From Tangfeifania diversioriginum (lineage in GTDB: Bacteria > Bacteroidota > Bacteroidia > Bacteroidales > Prolixibacteraceae), in assembly GCA_945873105.1 (NCBI GenBank), contig CAMCBW010000050.1, forward strand, positions 1 to 38,746: a stretch of DNA of 38,746 nucleotides, given 5' to 3'. A program made the position numbers and the translations under genes. How positions within the stretch are numbered: the first letter of the stretch is position 1; each line of letters starts with the position of its first letter. This document shows, piece by piece, positions 1 through 7,898 of the stretch. Under the pieces are notes generated by a model. It searched no databases and had not been told where the DNA came from. It saw nothing but the letters and a program-made list of their open reading frames with translations.

Positions 1-110
1 TCGTCAAAAGTCAGGTAGACTACTTTCTCTTCCCCTGGCATACGCCAGACAGCGGCTGGAAACCACTTGGTGAAAAATCCGGGCAGGTGTACCTGTAACT
101 TAAACTTCAT
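1..110 (-). CDS. Polysaccharide deacetylase, N-terminal fragment
   Basis: Only the first 36 codons lie in the window; the gene runs off the left edge. The reading frame starts at an ATG complementary to 108-110. The visible end reads VVYLTFDD, the opening of the NodB homology domain, whose paired aspartates bind the metal in carbohydrate esterase family 4. Such enzymes remove N- or O-acetyl groups from cell-wall or surface glycans. A Bacteroidetes -7 box lies 26 nt upstream of the start, so the gene probably has its own promoter although it follows the DUF2723 gene on the same strand. There is no obvious signal peptide in the visible part. The family call rests on one short motif. Confidence 0.7.
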   Translation of the reverse strand, partial: MKFKLQVHLPGFFTKWFPAAVWRMPGEEKVVYLTFD

Positions 111-135
111 TTTGTACAATTAACACACAAAGTTG

Positions 136-143
136 CAAAAGTA
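136..143 (-). promoter_or_regulatory. Bacteroidetes -7 promoter box
   Basis: Read on the minus strand this is TACTTTTG, an exact match to TAnnTTTG. It sits 26 nt ahead of the polysaccharide deacetylase start, giving a predicted leader of about 20 nt. No convincing TTTG -33 element is seen at the usual 19-21 nt spacing. Confidence 0.45.
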
Positions 144-181
144 ACGATATTCTTCGAATTGTATACTGTCTCTCAAAACTA

Positions 182-3100
182 TCATTTTGATGGGGAATTC
201 CTCTTCGCAGGCTGTATCACCGAGAACATCCCTGACAATTTGGTATTGATCTCGTTGGAAAGCTCCTTCTCCCCAAACTGTTCAGTAATCTCTCCCAGTG
301 TCTGCAGCAGATAAAATGCACGCTGCAAATCTTCAGAAACCGAGTCCCTGAATTTGGGGTCAAGGGAGAGATAATAGAGAATCTCCTTCTCATTGTTCTC
401 CACCATCTGTCGAACAACCTCATTCCCTTTCTTCACTGCAGCCGGCAACATATTGACCTCCATAGAGGTGCGCTCCTTGCCCATTCTGGTCATATCCACC
501 TGGGCGGCTTTGTAATAGGCCTCCGCCATCAGGAGATTGAAGTAGTTGTAAGGCACTTTTTTGTTGGGAACCAATTCATTGCAACGATCCAGTACCGCAA
601 CGGCAGAATCAGTTCTGCCTTCCATCACCAACTGGTCAGCCAGCCTTACGAAGTTGTTACGGATGTTCATCGACATCCGCATGTTGTTCTCGTCGAGGTA
701 GACTTTTGGGTCGTTCATGTTGCCCCATTTGAATTTGTTGATGATGTTGTTGTACATGATGCCTGAATTCACCCTTCCTATCTGACCCTCCTTGACTTTC
801 GTCTTTACAGGTACCAACCGGTAGGCAAAACCCTCGGCCTGAAAATACTCCTGCAGGTTGAGGTACTTCTCCCGGCCAACAGTTACGGCAAAGTAAATCG
901 GGCGCTTCCATTTGTTGTTGTTGATGATGTCCAGGATAATCATCTCATCCTTTGAGAGATAATTACCTGTCAGGTTGATCTCCATCTTGTCCACAATCAG
1001 AGAATCATCCTTCGCTTCCACCGTTCCGGAGGCAAGTACATCGCGTTTGTCGATGGGCAAATAGAGCTGTTTGGTGGGAAGGTAGGAGGCATTTTCAGCC
1101 TGCTGAAGTTTGGATCCCGGATCATCCGACCGGATAAATTCAAGCGCTTCGTTCAGATTCACCGGACGCTTGAGCTGATCCAGCACATAGACAATGTCCC
1201 TGGTCCCCTGCACCACCTGATCTTCCGTAAATTTGATGGGAAGTGGATCTGAGTCGTAATATTTTTTGCGCATCTGGTCGATGTACCAGTCGGTTTGAAG
1301 GTAACTCAGGTTGCAGACCCTCACATCGGTGCGGATTCCTTCCACCTCCTGGGCATACCACAAGGGGAAGGTATCGTTGTCGCCATTGGTGAAAATAATG
1401 GCATTGGGAGCACAGGTCTGAAGGTAATTCCCTCCAAAATCACGGGCAGTATAGCGCCCCGACCGGTCGTGGTCGTCCCAGTTTTCGGAGGCCATCAGCA
1501 TGGGCACCGCAAGGAATGTTATAGCAACAGAGATTATCGCGCCTACTGTGGCAGGCGTATATCGCTTCAAAAGGTCGTAAACACCCAGAACTCCCAGTCC
1601 AATCCAGATGGCAAAAGCATAGAAGGATCCGGCATAGGCATAATCCCGTTCACGCGGCTGCAATGGATCCTGGTTCAGATAGACCACAATGGCCAGTCCG
1701 GTCATGATAAAAAGCAGCATCACTACCGTGAAATCGTGCTTCCCCTTTTTTCCTGAGTTGAACTGAAAGAACATTCCCAGCAATCCAAGCAGGAAAGGTA
1801 ACATGAAATAGGCATTCTTCGCCCGGTTGTCACCAAGGGTTGGAGGCAGGCTCTTCTGGTCGCCCAGCCGGATGGCATCCAGCGCATTGATGCCGGTAAT
1901 CCAGTTGCCGCCCAAAATTCCGCCCTGACCCTGGACATCGTTCTGACGGCCCGAAAAGTTCCACAGAAAATAACGGAGGTACATAAAACCAACCTGGTAG
2001 CCAAAAAAGAACTGGAGATTCTCCCCAAAAGTTGGTTTCATCAACGTCTCGGGCTCACCCTGCCGGTTGGTAGCCTGGATGGGCGTTCCCTTGATTCCCG
2101 CCCAGTTCTTGTACTCCTGGATATGATCCGGGTTGGAGCTGTACATCCTTGGGAAAACAGTGCAGAAACGTGAATCATAATTGGGGATCGACTTGTATTC
2201 GGCAATCACATATTTGCCGTTTTTCATGATGTAGGTCGGACTGCCCTGCTTGTAGGGAACCTGCTCGTCGAGCGGGGCATTGTAATACTGGCCATATCCC
2301 AGCGGACGGCTGCCATATTGGTCCCTGTTCAGGTAAGAAAGCAAGGAAAAAACATTGTCAGGGTTGTTCTGGTCCATCGGAGGATTGGCAGATGAGCGAA
2401 TGACCGTCATGGCATAGGAGGAATACCCGATAACGATCACCGAAAGACCAAGCAAGATGGTATTGGCGACTATTTGCTTGCGCCGGTAGGTATAGATGAT
2501 TCCATAGCTGACGCCGCCGGTGAGTGCAAGGGCATAAATGATCACCCCGCTGTTGTAGGGTAATCCGATGCCGTTTACAAAAAGCAGTTCGAACCAGGAG
2601 GCAACAATGACCAGACCGGGAATGACGAACCAAATAATTACTGCGAGCAGAACCGCAGAGATACCGGATGCTGCCAGGATCCCATTCCTGGTGGGTTCAT
2701 ACTTCCTGAAATAATAGACAAACACTATGGCTGGAATTGCGAGCAGGTTGAGCAGGTGGACACCGATGGAGAGGCCGATCAGGTAACAGATCAATACAAT
2801 CCAGCGATTGGCGAAAGGCTCATCCGCCTCATTCTCCCATTTCAGGATGGCCCAAAAAACCAGGGCTGTAAAGAGGGAGGAGGTTCCGTATACTTCCCCT
2901 TCCACCGCTGAGAACCAGAAGGTATCGGAAAAGGTGTAAGCGAGAGCACCCACCACTCCGGCGCCGATGATGACAATCAACTCAGCCAGCGTCTCTTTCT
3001 CGCCATTCAGGACAATTTTTCTGGCCAGGTGCGTGATACTCCAAAAGAGGAAGAGGATGGTAAAGGCACTTGCCAGGGCAGACATTACATTGATCATCAC

Positions 3101-3331
3101 CGGTATCTGGGAGGTGGAACCGGCAAACATGGTGAAGATACGTCCAAGGATCATAAACAGCGGTGCACCTGGTGGGTGACCAACTTCCAGCCGGAAGGCG
3201 GTGGTGATAAACTCACCACAATCCCAAAAACTGGCGGTGGGTTCAATGGTCAACAGATAGACGATGGCAGCAATTACAAAGATTCCCCATCCGACAACCG
3301 TGTTGTAAAACTTGAATGTTCTCATCAGCAT
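182..3331 (-). CDS. DUF2723 multi-pass membrane protein, GT-C-like
   Basis: This 1049-residue protein belongs to the DUF2723 family (PF11028, related to eukaryotic TMEM260). The N-terminal half is strongly hydrophobic, with many membrane helices. It carries the family signature EPTASFWDCGEF at residues 30-41 and GHPPGAPLF just after it; acidic residues in the first luminal loop are typical of GT-C glycosyltransferases. The C-terminal third is soluble, begins around NGDNDTFPLWYAQE and ends in a helical, TPR-like segment. TMEM260 is a protein O-mannosyltransferase; the bacterial role is unproven, and export-linked glycosylation is an inference. Two in-frame ATGs (3331 and 3325) are equally plausible starts. 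The gene is complete and ends 72 nt before the deacetylase start. Confidence 0.88.
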   Translation of the reverse strand: MLMRTFKFYNTVVGWGIFVIAAIVYLLTIEPTASFWDCGEFITTAFRLEVGHPPGAPLFMILGRIFTMFAGSTSQIPVMINVMSALASAFTILFLFWSITHLARKIVLNGEKETLAELIVIIGAGVVGALAYTFSDTFWFSAVEGEVYGTSSLFTALVFWAILKWENEADEPFANRWIVLICYLIGLSIGVHLLNLLAIPAIVFVYYFRKYEPTRNGILAASGISAVLLAVIIWFVIPGLVIVASWFELLFVNGIGLPYNSGVIIYALALTGGVSYGIIYTYRRKQIVANTILLGLSVIVIGYSSYAMTVIRSSANPPMDQNNPDNVFSLLSYLNRDQYGSRPLGYGQYYNAPLDEQVPYKQGSPTYIMKNGKYVIAEYKSIPNYDSRFCTVFPRMYSSNPDHIQEYKNWAGIKGTPIQATNRQGEPETLMKPTFGENLQFFFGYQVGFMYLRYFLWNFSGRQNDVQGQGGILGGNWITGINALDAIRLGDQKSLPPTLGDNRAKNAYFMLPFLLGLLGMFFQFNSGKKGKHDFTVVMLLFIMTGLAIVVYLNQDPLQPRERDYAYAGSFYAFAIWIGLGVLGVYDLLKRYTPATVGAIISVAITFLAVPMLMASENWDDHDRSGRYTARDFGGNYLQTCAPNAIIFTNGDNDTFPLWYAQEVEGIRTDVRVCNLSYLQTDWYIDQMRKKYYDSDPLPIKFTEDQVVQGTRDIVYVLDQLKRPVNLNEALEFIRSDDPGSKLQQAENASYLPTKQLYLPIDKRDVLASGTVEAKDDSLIVDKMEINLTGNYLSKDEMIILDIINNNKWKRPIYFAVTVGREKYLNLQEYFQAEGFAYRLVPVKTKVKEGQIGRVNSGIMYNNIINKFKWGNMNDPKVYLDENNMRMSMNIRNNFVRLADQLVMEGRTDSAVAVLDRCNELVPNKKVPYNYFNLLMAEAYYKAAQVDMTRMGKERTSMEVNMLPAAVKKGNEVVRQMVENNEKEILYYLSLDPKFRDSVSEDLQRAFYLLQTLGEITEQFGEKELSNEINTKLSGMFSVIQPAKRNSPSK

Positions 3332-3621
3332 TATTTTAATCGATCACTATGTGCAAAAACGGATACGGAGAATTTCCGCATTTTTTAAGTCAGGATATGC
3401 TCTATTCGGAGCATCCAAAAATCACTGCGAAGATATAAAATCTTTCCCCACAGAAGAAAGCGTTTCCTGTCATTCTGAAAGGTTGTCCCAATCTTCCCTT
3501 CGCAGGTTGGAAGAATCCACCAAACTAATCATATCTCCTTAAATTACAATAGCATAAGACACATAAACAGCAACTCCGACCAAAATTAGGCGAAGAATTT
3601 AAGTTCTTTTTCAATTTTGTA
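3332..3621. other. Gene-free stretch with a repeat-like segment
   Basis: No convincing gene is present. Short open frames here lack start signals and recognisable content. Around 3466-3525 the sequence contains TGTCATTCTGAAAGG followed by two GGTTG/GGAAGAATCC-like words. It resembles the degenerate TGTCATTC...GAAGAATC intergenic repeats common in Bacteroidetes genomes, but it is too diverged to delimit. The DUF2723 promoter should lie here; no exact TAnnTTTG was found for it. Confidence 0.35.
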
Positions 3622-3651
3622 TTGGCAGAAAAAAAAAACTTTGTATTTTTG
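3622..3651 (+). promoter_or_regulatory. Promoter of tRNA-Gln
   Basis: TTG at 3622-3624 and TATTTTTG at 3644-3651 are separated by 19 nt, matching the Bacteroidetes -33/-7 arrangement. Transcription would begin about 25 nt before the tRNA. Confidence 0.65.
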
Positions 3652-3681
3652 CGCGGTCTTAAATGATAAGACAACTTTGAT

Positions 3682-3757
3682 TGACCCGTGGTGTAATTGG
3701 CAACACGTCTGATTTTGGTTCAGAAGAGTCCTAGTTCGAGCCTAGGCGGGTCAACCA
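3682..3757 (+). tRNA. tRNA-Gln (anticodon TTG)
   Basis: The cloverleaf folds fully. Acceptor TGACCCG pairs with CGGGTCA, anticodon stem TCTGA pairs with TCAGA around loop TTTTGGT, and the anticodon is TTG. The discriminator A is followed by an encoded CCA (3755-3757). The 3' half from the anticodon loop onward is duplicated at 4523-4620, which points to use as an integration site. Confidence 0.95.
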
Positions 3758-3810
3758 GTAAATCAATCACCTGCAATTTGTTTTGTGGGTGATTTTTTTT
3801 GTTGCGAGGT
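3712..3810 (+). repeat. tRNA-Gln 3' end direct repeat, copy 1
   Basis: This 99-nt segment runs from the anticodon loop of tRNA-Gln through its terminator to GTTGCGAGGT. It matches 4523-4620 with 8 mismatches and one missing T (about 91% identity by eye). It is followed at 3813-3822 by a second GTTGCGAGGT, a 12-nt tandem duplication. Interpreted as the attL-like copy, retaining the functional tRNA. Confidence 0.8.
3765..3800 (+). terminator. Intrinsic terminator after tRNA-Gln
   Basis: AATCACC (3765-3771) pairs with GGTGATT (3788-3794) and is followed by an uninterrupted T run to 3800. It lies eight bases after the encoded CCA. Confidence 0.75.
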
Positions 3811-3869
3811 TTGTTGCGAGGTTTTGTGGATCAAAGATAAATTCAATAGCACTTCATAATTTCTTTTCA

Positions 3870-3877
3870 TACCTTTG
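3870..3877 (+). promoter_or_regulatory. -7 box of the PIN toxin operon
   Basis: TACCTTTG matches TAnnTTTG exactly. The predicted transcription start (about 3884) leaves a short leader before the GTG at 3897. Confidence 0.5.
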
Positions 3878-3896
3878 ATACAACAATTTGCCGCAA

Positions 3897-4352
3897 GTGA
3901 AACAAAGAATTTATGTTGATACATCCGTGTTCGGAGGCTACTTTGAGCCTGAATTTGAATTATGGAGCAAAGTGTTGTTTGAAAGAATACTTAAAGGAGA
4001 TATTACAATGCTTTATTCTCAAATGGCTGAAATTGAGTTGACCAATGCACCTCAAAAAGTGAGAAACCTGCTTGACAAGATTCCAGTTTCCAATATTGAA
4101 TTTTTGAGTATAACAGAACAAACCAACGCTTTGGCGGATAGGTACCTCATGGAAAACGTTGTTGGCAAAACAAGTAGGCCTGACTGTTTACATATCGCAA
4201 TTGCTACGCTCAATAATGCTGATATTCTGGCAAGCTGGAACTTCAAGCACATTGTTAATGTAACCAGAATTCGGGGTTATAATGGGGTCAATTATATGCT
4301 TGGTTACAAAATGCTCGAAATTAGAACACCAAGAGAAATATTTGAAATATGA
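3897..4352 (+). CDS. PIN-domain toxin, VapC-like ribonuclease
   Basis: A 151-residue PIN-domain protein. Likely metal-binding acids are Asp8 in YVDTS, a glutamate in AEIE (residues 44-47), Asp96 in RPDCLHIA and Asp109 in ADILASWNFKHI; the SWNFKHI ending is characteristic of this PIN subgroup. Such toxins cleave tRNA or other RNAs and are held inactive by a partner antitoxin. The GTG at 3897 is preferred because translation then begins MKQRIYVDTS, close to the first catalytic Asp, and a -7 box lies 20 nt upstream; a TTG at 3888 is the alternative. Its stop overlaps the next gene by 4 nt (ATGA). The toxin-first order is less common than antitoxin-first. Confidence 0.85.
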   Translation: MKQRIYVDTSVFGGYFEPEFELWSKVLFERILKGDITMLYSQMAEIELTNAPQKVRNLLDKIPVSNIEFLSITEQTNALADRYLMENVVGKTSRPDCLHIAIATLNNADILASWNFKHIVNVTRIRGYNGVNYMLGYKMLEIRTPREIFEI

Positions 4353-4519
4353 AGACGACTAAGGAAAAAAAAGAGACATCTACTGTTGAGGAACTTAGAC
4401 AAATCCGGGATAAAATCGGGTCTGAAATAAAAGATATGACTTATGACCAGCTGAAAGAGTATATTAATTCAAAATTGAGCCTCCATAATTCCTCTGTTTG
4501 GCCTAAGGGTGTAGAGTAA
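4349..4519 (+). CDS. Small antitoxin-like partner of the PIN toxin
   Basis: A 56-residue, highly charged gene starts inside the toxin stop codon (ATGA overlap), implying translational coupling. Lysines dominate the N-terminus. The middle reads VEELRQIRDKI and the C-terminal third contains MTYDQLKEYINSKL, a short helix-rich pattern seen in small antitoxins paired with PIN proteins in Bacteroidetes and cyanobacteria. No DNA-binding domain is evident, so autoregulation is uncertain. The function is inferred from size, charge and position. Its stop lies 3 nt before the duplicated tRNA tail, so that tail supplies its 3' end. Confidence 0.65.
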   Translation: MKTTKEKKETSTVEELRQIRDKIGSEIKDMTYDQLKEYINSKLSLHNSSVWPKGVE

Positions 4520-4522
4520 ATC

Positions 4523-4620
4523 ATTTTGGTTCAGAAGAGTCTTGATACGAACCTAGGCGGGTCAGCCAGTTAATCAATCACCTGCAATTTATTTTGTGGG
4601 TGATTTTTTTGTTGCGAGGT
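4523..4620 (+). repeat. tRNA-Gln 3' end direct repeat, copy 2 (tRNA remnant)
   Basis: A 98-nt diverged copy of 3712-3810. It lacks the acceptor 5' strand and D arm, and five changes clustered at 4542-4551 destroy the T arm, so it cannot be a tRNA. The terminator part is intact. Interpreted as the attR-like copy. Confidence 0.8.
4576..4610 (+). terminator. Duplicated tRNA-Gln terminator, now ending the TA operon
   Basis: AATCACC (4576-4582) pairs with GGTGATT (4599-4605), followed by a T run to 4610. It is copied with the tRNA tail and positioned 57 nt after the antitoxin stop. Confidence 0.65.
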
Positions 4621-4916
4621 TGAAACCCCAAATTACCCATTTTGACCCACGTCTAATGTCTTCACCGAACATTTTAAACCATTGGAAAGACACTTCGAAA
4701 CTTCCTGTCAGGTGAAAATAAGTTGCACTGTTTTTTTCATCAATCAATTCTAAATATTCAGCCAGAAGACACTCGTTGAGTTTTATTACCTATTTTTAAG
4801 TGATATTAATCACCCAAAGGTTCGGTCGGCAACAAACCAATGGCTTCTAACAAAGCCTTTGTTAATATTTCAAACATGTTGACTATTAATAGGTGAATCT
4901 ATTATACAATGAAAAT
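4621..4916. other. AT-rich gene-free stretch upstream of DUF4365 gene
   Basis: No gene was recognised on either strand. A 17-bp near-palindrome lies at 4848-4864 (TAACAAAG, one central base, CTTTGTTA), 53 nt before the next start codon; it could be an operator but nothing else supports this. Confidence 0.35.
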
Positions 4917-5768
4917 ATGACCCAAAGATTAGGAAAGAACTTAAGAAGTGGACACATAGCAGAAGATATTGGTGTATTATTTCTGCGGTCATTTTGTTCT
5001 GTTGCTAAGATTCGTCAGGAAGACGACTATGGCATTGATGCAGTAGCAACATTGCTAAGACCTGAAAAAGGATTACTGTACGCTGAAAATTCATTCTTTG
5101 TTCAAATAAAATCTTCACGAATAAATAAGATAGAGTATTCAGGGGATGAAATTGAATGGATATTGAATCAAGACCTTCCCTTTTTTATTTGTAGTGTTGA
5201 TAAAGTAAATCAGACGATTGCACTTTATACAACTAATCCAATCTACAATCTTCTTGTAGATAAAGATGTTAAGAAAATAGAAATCGTTTTATCTGAATCC
5301 CCAAAAAATGAACACAATCGATTTGAAAAAAGAGATGATAGAACACTTATATTTATTGGACCGCCTGTAATTTTTACAAAAGAATCAGATTCAAGAACTG
5401 ATGAATTCTCACCTCAAGCTTACAAACTAATGTCTGAATGGGTTACCAAGGAATTTAATCTTATGACATTAAGAAGATTAGGCATTACAAAATTTGCTAA
5501 ATGGACTACATGGGATAGTCCAGACTATTACGGAACAATGAAAATTGGTTCCCATGATAATATTATCCGTGATTTAGAAGCCATAAAACCATTGCTTGAA
5601 TATCTAAGTATGCATATATCTTTTTCGGATTTTGGCAATAAATACGAAGAATCATTAGCTTTTCTCATATTAAAAAAATGGTTTGATAGATACGATCTAG
5701 ACCTAGATATAAACGAACGCGAATTGAAACGAAAAGTTAAATGGCCTAAACAGAAAGATTATTTGTAA
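4917..5768 (+). CDS. DUF4365-type PD-(D/E)XK nuclease-like protein
   Basis: This roughly 283-residue protein opens with a helical segment (GHIAEDIGVLFL). It is followed by EDDYGIDAVATL and then FFVQIKSS, the Asp...Gln-x-Lys pattern of the restriction-endonuclease-like fold in DUF4365 proteins. The rest is unassigned and AT-rich. DUF4365 domains are found in mobile and defence-linked genes, but the substrate is unknown. The ATG at 4917 is preferred over an in-frame GTG at 4893 because the family begins close to the GHIAEDIG helix. It ends 3 nt from the convergent FISUMP gene with no terminator between. Base composition is clearly more AT-rich than the core genes, suggesting transfer. Confidence 0.68.
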   Translation: MTQRLGKNLRSGHIAEDIGVLFLRSFCSVAKIRQEDDYGIDAVATLLRPEKGLLYAENSFFVQIKSSRINKIEYSGDEIEWILNQDLPFFICSVDKVNQTIALYTTNPIYNLLVDKDVKKIEIVLSESPKNEHNRFEKRDDRTLIFIGPPVIFTKESDSRTDEFSPQAYKLMSEWVTKEFNLMTLRRLGITKFAKWTTWDSPDYYGTMKIGSHDNIIRDLEAIKPLLEYLSMHISFSDFGNKYEESLAFLILKKWFDRYDLDLDINERELKRKVKWPKQKDYL

Positions 5769-5771
5769 ATA

Positions 5772-7406
5772 TCAATCCTTTATGCATCGGACTGAGAATC
5801 CAAATCTTTTTGTATTTGCGCCACGATAGAAAGGTAGATTTACCATTAACTGGCGGCACCAGGCAGCAGAAGTTGATCCATCAGATGTACTGCTCCAATA
5901 ACCACTTCCACGGCCAAGTGTTTCGAATGTTCCAGTACTTATTGCTGCAAAGTAACGAATTCCACCTGGCAAACCAGTAAAACCACTTTCATTAGTTGAG
6001 CCATTGTTAGGGTTTGCCCAATGAGAAGTTCCCGTTTCTCTTAATTTGTCCCCAGCAAGACTTAATCCACCCAAATAATTTGTTAATATTGTCCATTCTG
6101 CGTCAGAAGGTATATGCCAGCCCACTGGCGCTATTTTATTCATGTTTGATGGATCTACAACATACCAATTGTACAAAGCTCCATAAATAGTTCCATTAAT
6201 AGAATAATCGTTATTATACCAGCAATATGCAGGAGTAGCTAGTGCTGCCCATGCTGTTTCACCCGTAATATTAGGTATAATTGTGCCGTCGTTGTATTTG
6301 GTTGTTTTCAGATTTTCGGCCATCCAAATTTGAGTTCCTATAGTGACTGTTTTATAAATATTACCGTCAATATCGCCAATCATCCCCAAAGTAAGAGTAG
6401 TAAACTTGAATGGTATTTCGTAGGCTGTACCTATTTTATTAGTTGCATAAGCTCTAGCGTAATAGATGGTTTTCGAAATCAATCCTGTGATAGAACTATT
6501 AAAAATTCCAATGCCCGTTCCATTAACCGTCTTATTATCTGCAATTGTAGGCAAGGAGGAAGTACTCCAACATATTCCTCGAGCTATAACTGCTGATCCG
6601 CCATCTGAGGTAACCTCACAATTAAGGGATGCAGATGTAGCTGATATAGTGGCAAGAGCAGCAATCTTTACTGTTGGAATTGTAGCCATTAGACTAATAT
6701 TATCTTTTACGCATCGAACTGACTTCCCCCTCTGCAAATCAAATATATAGCCTGTTTTTGAAACAGCTGCCTCATCAAACCACATTTGCCGATTCCAATC
6801 ATTTGAGTAGTCTGTTGGTGTACTGGTAATATTACTCCACCACACACCTTCCACACCAAGACCATCGAAAAAATTTCCATTATAAGTAATCCCCCCTGGA
6901 AGTGCCCCAAATCCATATTGATCAGAAGCTCCGGTATTTGGATTACCCCAATGTGTCAATCCTTTTTCCTTTAATTTTCCACCTGCAACATTTTCACCAC
7001 CCAGATAAGTTGTTAATGTTGTCCAATCATAATCTGTTGCAACATGCCAACCAAGTGGTGCAATAATTCTATTATCTTTTATCGCGTACCAATTGTATAA
7101 AGCTCCGTACAAATCCTTATATTTAATATTATTATCATACCAGCAATAGGCACCCTTTGTCGTTGACCATGAAGCCTTATCATTAGCAATAGCATCACCA
7201 TTCCGATATTTAGTTGCTTTTAGGTTCTCTGTCATCCAAACCTGAGTTCCAATAGTGATAGTTTTATAAGTATTGCCATCATTGTCAGTTACCGTACTAC
7301 TTTGATTTGGTTCATCCTCGGTTGGCTTAGTGCAACCAGTTAGAATAATAGTTAAAAAAACAGACACGAATAAGGGGAGTATTCTTATCTGGAATTTTGT
7401 TTTCAA
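5772..7406 (-). CDS. Lipoprotein with two FISUMP domains and a central FN3-like domain
   Basis: A 544-residue predicted lipoprotein. A hydrophobic leader ends in lipobox LTGC with Cys25. Two copies of the Fibrobacter succinogenes major paralogous domain (TIGR02145) follow, at about residues 40-235 and 342-544. Each contains YKT(I/V)TIGTQ(V/I)WM(T/A)ENLK, YGALYNWY, GWH(V/I) and a terminal SVRC(V/I)KD. Between them (about 250-338) is a fibronectin-III-like segment ending YYARAYATNKIGTAY. The molecular function is unknown; surface attachment is inferred from the lipobox. The start is a TTG at 7406: an in-frame stop lies 15 nt upstream and no ATG is available. The two FISUMP halves look like an internal duplication. 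Confidence 0.85.
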   Translation of the reverse strand: MKTKFQIRILPLFVSVFLTIILTGCTKPTEDEPNQSSTVTDNDGNTYKTITIGTQVWMTENLKATKYRNGDAIANDKASWSTTKGAYCWYDNNIKYKDLYGALYNWYAIKDNRIIAPLGWHVATDYDWTTLTTYLGGENVAGGKLKEKGLTHWGNPNTGASDQYGFGALPGGITYNGNFFDGLGVEGVWWSNITSTPTDYSNDWNRQMWFDEAAVSKTGYIFDLQRGKSVRCVKDNISLMATIPTVKIAALATISATSASLNCEVTSDGGSAVIARGICWSTSSLPTIADNKTVNGTGIGIFNSSITGLISKTIYYARAYATNKIGTAYEIPFKFTTLTLGMIGDIDGNIYKTVTIGTQIWMAENLKTTKYNDGTIIPNITGETAWAALATPAYCWYNNDYSINGTIYGALYNWYVVDPSNMNKIAPVGWHIPSDAEWTILTNYLGGLSLAGDKLRETGTSHWANPNNGSTNESGFTGLPGGIRYFAAISTGTFETLGRGSGYWSSTSDGSTSAAWCRQLMVNLPFYRGANTKRFGFSVRCIKD

Positions 7407-7578
7407 TGTGATTAGTTTTTAGATTCAAACATCTCAAAGTTAAACAATTAAATTTTAAATAACCATTTTTAGATTATATAAGATGACCTAAAGGCAATAA
7501 ACTATGCCGGAAACTGTCTGTATCGCATAACCTTTGACGTAATTGAAAGCGAGTTGTAATGAGAATATATGTACAATT

Positions 7579-7859
7579 ATGAAAAGTAAACTTTGTAATC
7601 AAGAAGAAAAGTTAATGAAAAAATCTCATATTATCCCTGATTTTTTTTTACAGAGAGTCAGGGATTTATGACAATCAGAATAGAATCAAAAATTGAAATA
7701 AAAGATTTTCTAATTACAAAAAAGGTTCGCCGTGTCCCGACTGGTGATTATGATGGTGGAATTTTGTGTTCTGAAGGTGACAATGTATTGATCGGAGGTC
7801 TTGAAGATTATGGTCGGCCAAAGAGTTCCATCAGTAAAATGAATGATTCGTTGGAATAG
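7579..7859 (+). pseudogene. Decayed HNH-like 'SHIIP' family gene
   Basis: Two short frames read as pieces of one protein. The first (ATG 7579) encodes LCNQEEKLMKKSHIIPDFF and stops at 7671. The second (from 7668) encodes RRVPTGDYDGGILCSEGDN followed by VLIGGLEDYG. Together they resemble an HNH-type family having a CxxC knuckle, a KSHIIP(D/E)F(L/M)Y motif and a second ILCxxCDN(x)IG motif. Removing one T from the nine-T run at 7641-7649 gives DFFYRESGIYDNQNRI, closer to that pattern, and a second shift is then needed. Second knuckle cysteines appear lost (CNQEE, CSEGD). The family match is from memory; the decay is visible directly. Confidence 0.55.
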
Positions 7860-7898
7860 TTGTTAAGTTTCAATACCCTACGGGTTCTAATGTATTGA

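Larger units (their letters stand above)
3811..4522 (+). mobile_element. Small insertion bracketed by tRNA-Gln tails
   Basis: About 0.7 kb between two copies of the tRNA-Gln 3' end. It contains a PIN-domain toxin, an overlapping small antitoxin-like gene, a promoter box and no integrase. The arrangement is what integration at a tRNA 3' end leaves behind. Without an integrase it is either a non-autonomous cassette or the remnant of a larger island. The flanking copies have diverged by about 9%, so the event is not recent. Confidence 0.55.

Noticed and set aside
3312-3542. Small plus-strand gene after the DUF2723 start
   Set aside because: No start signal or family; its C-terminal residues come from a repeat-like segment.
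4621-4892. Integrase remnant for the tRNA-Gln insertion
   Set aside because: Neither strand shows tyrosine-recombinase motifs; only fragmented frames are present.
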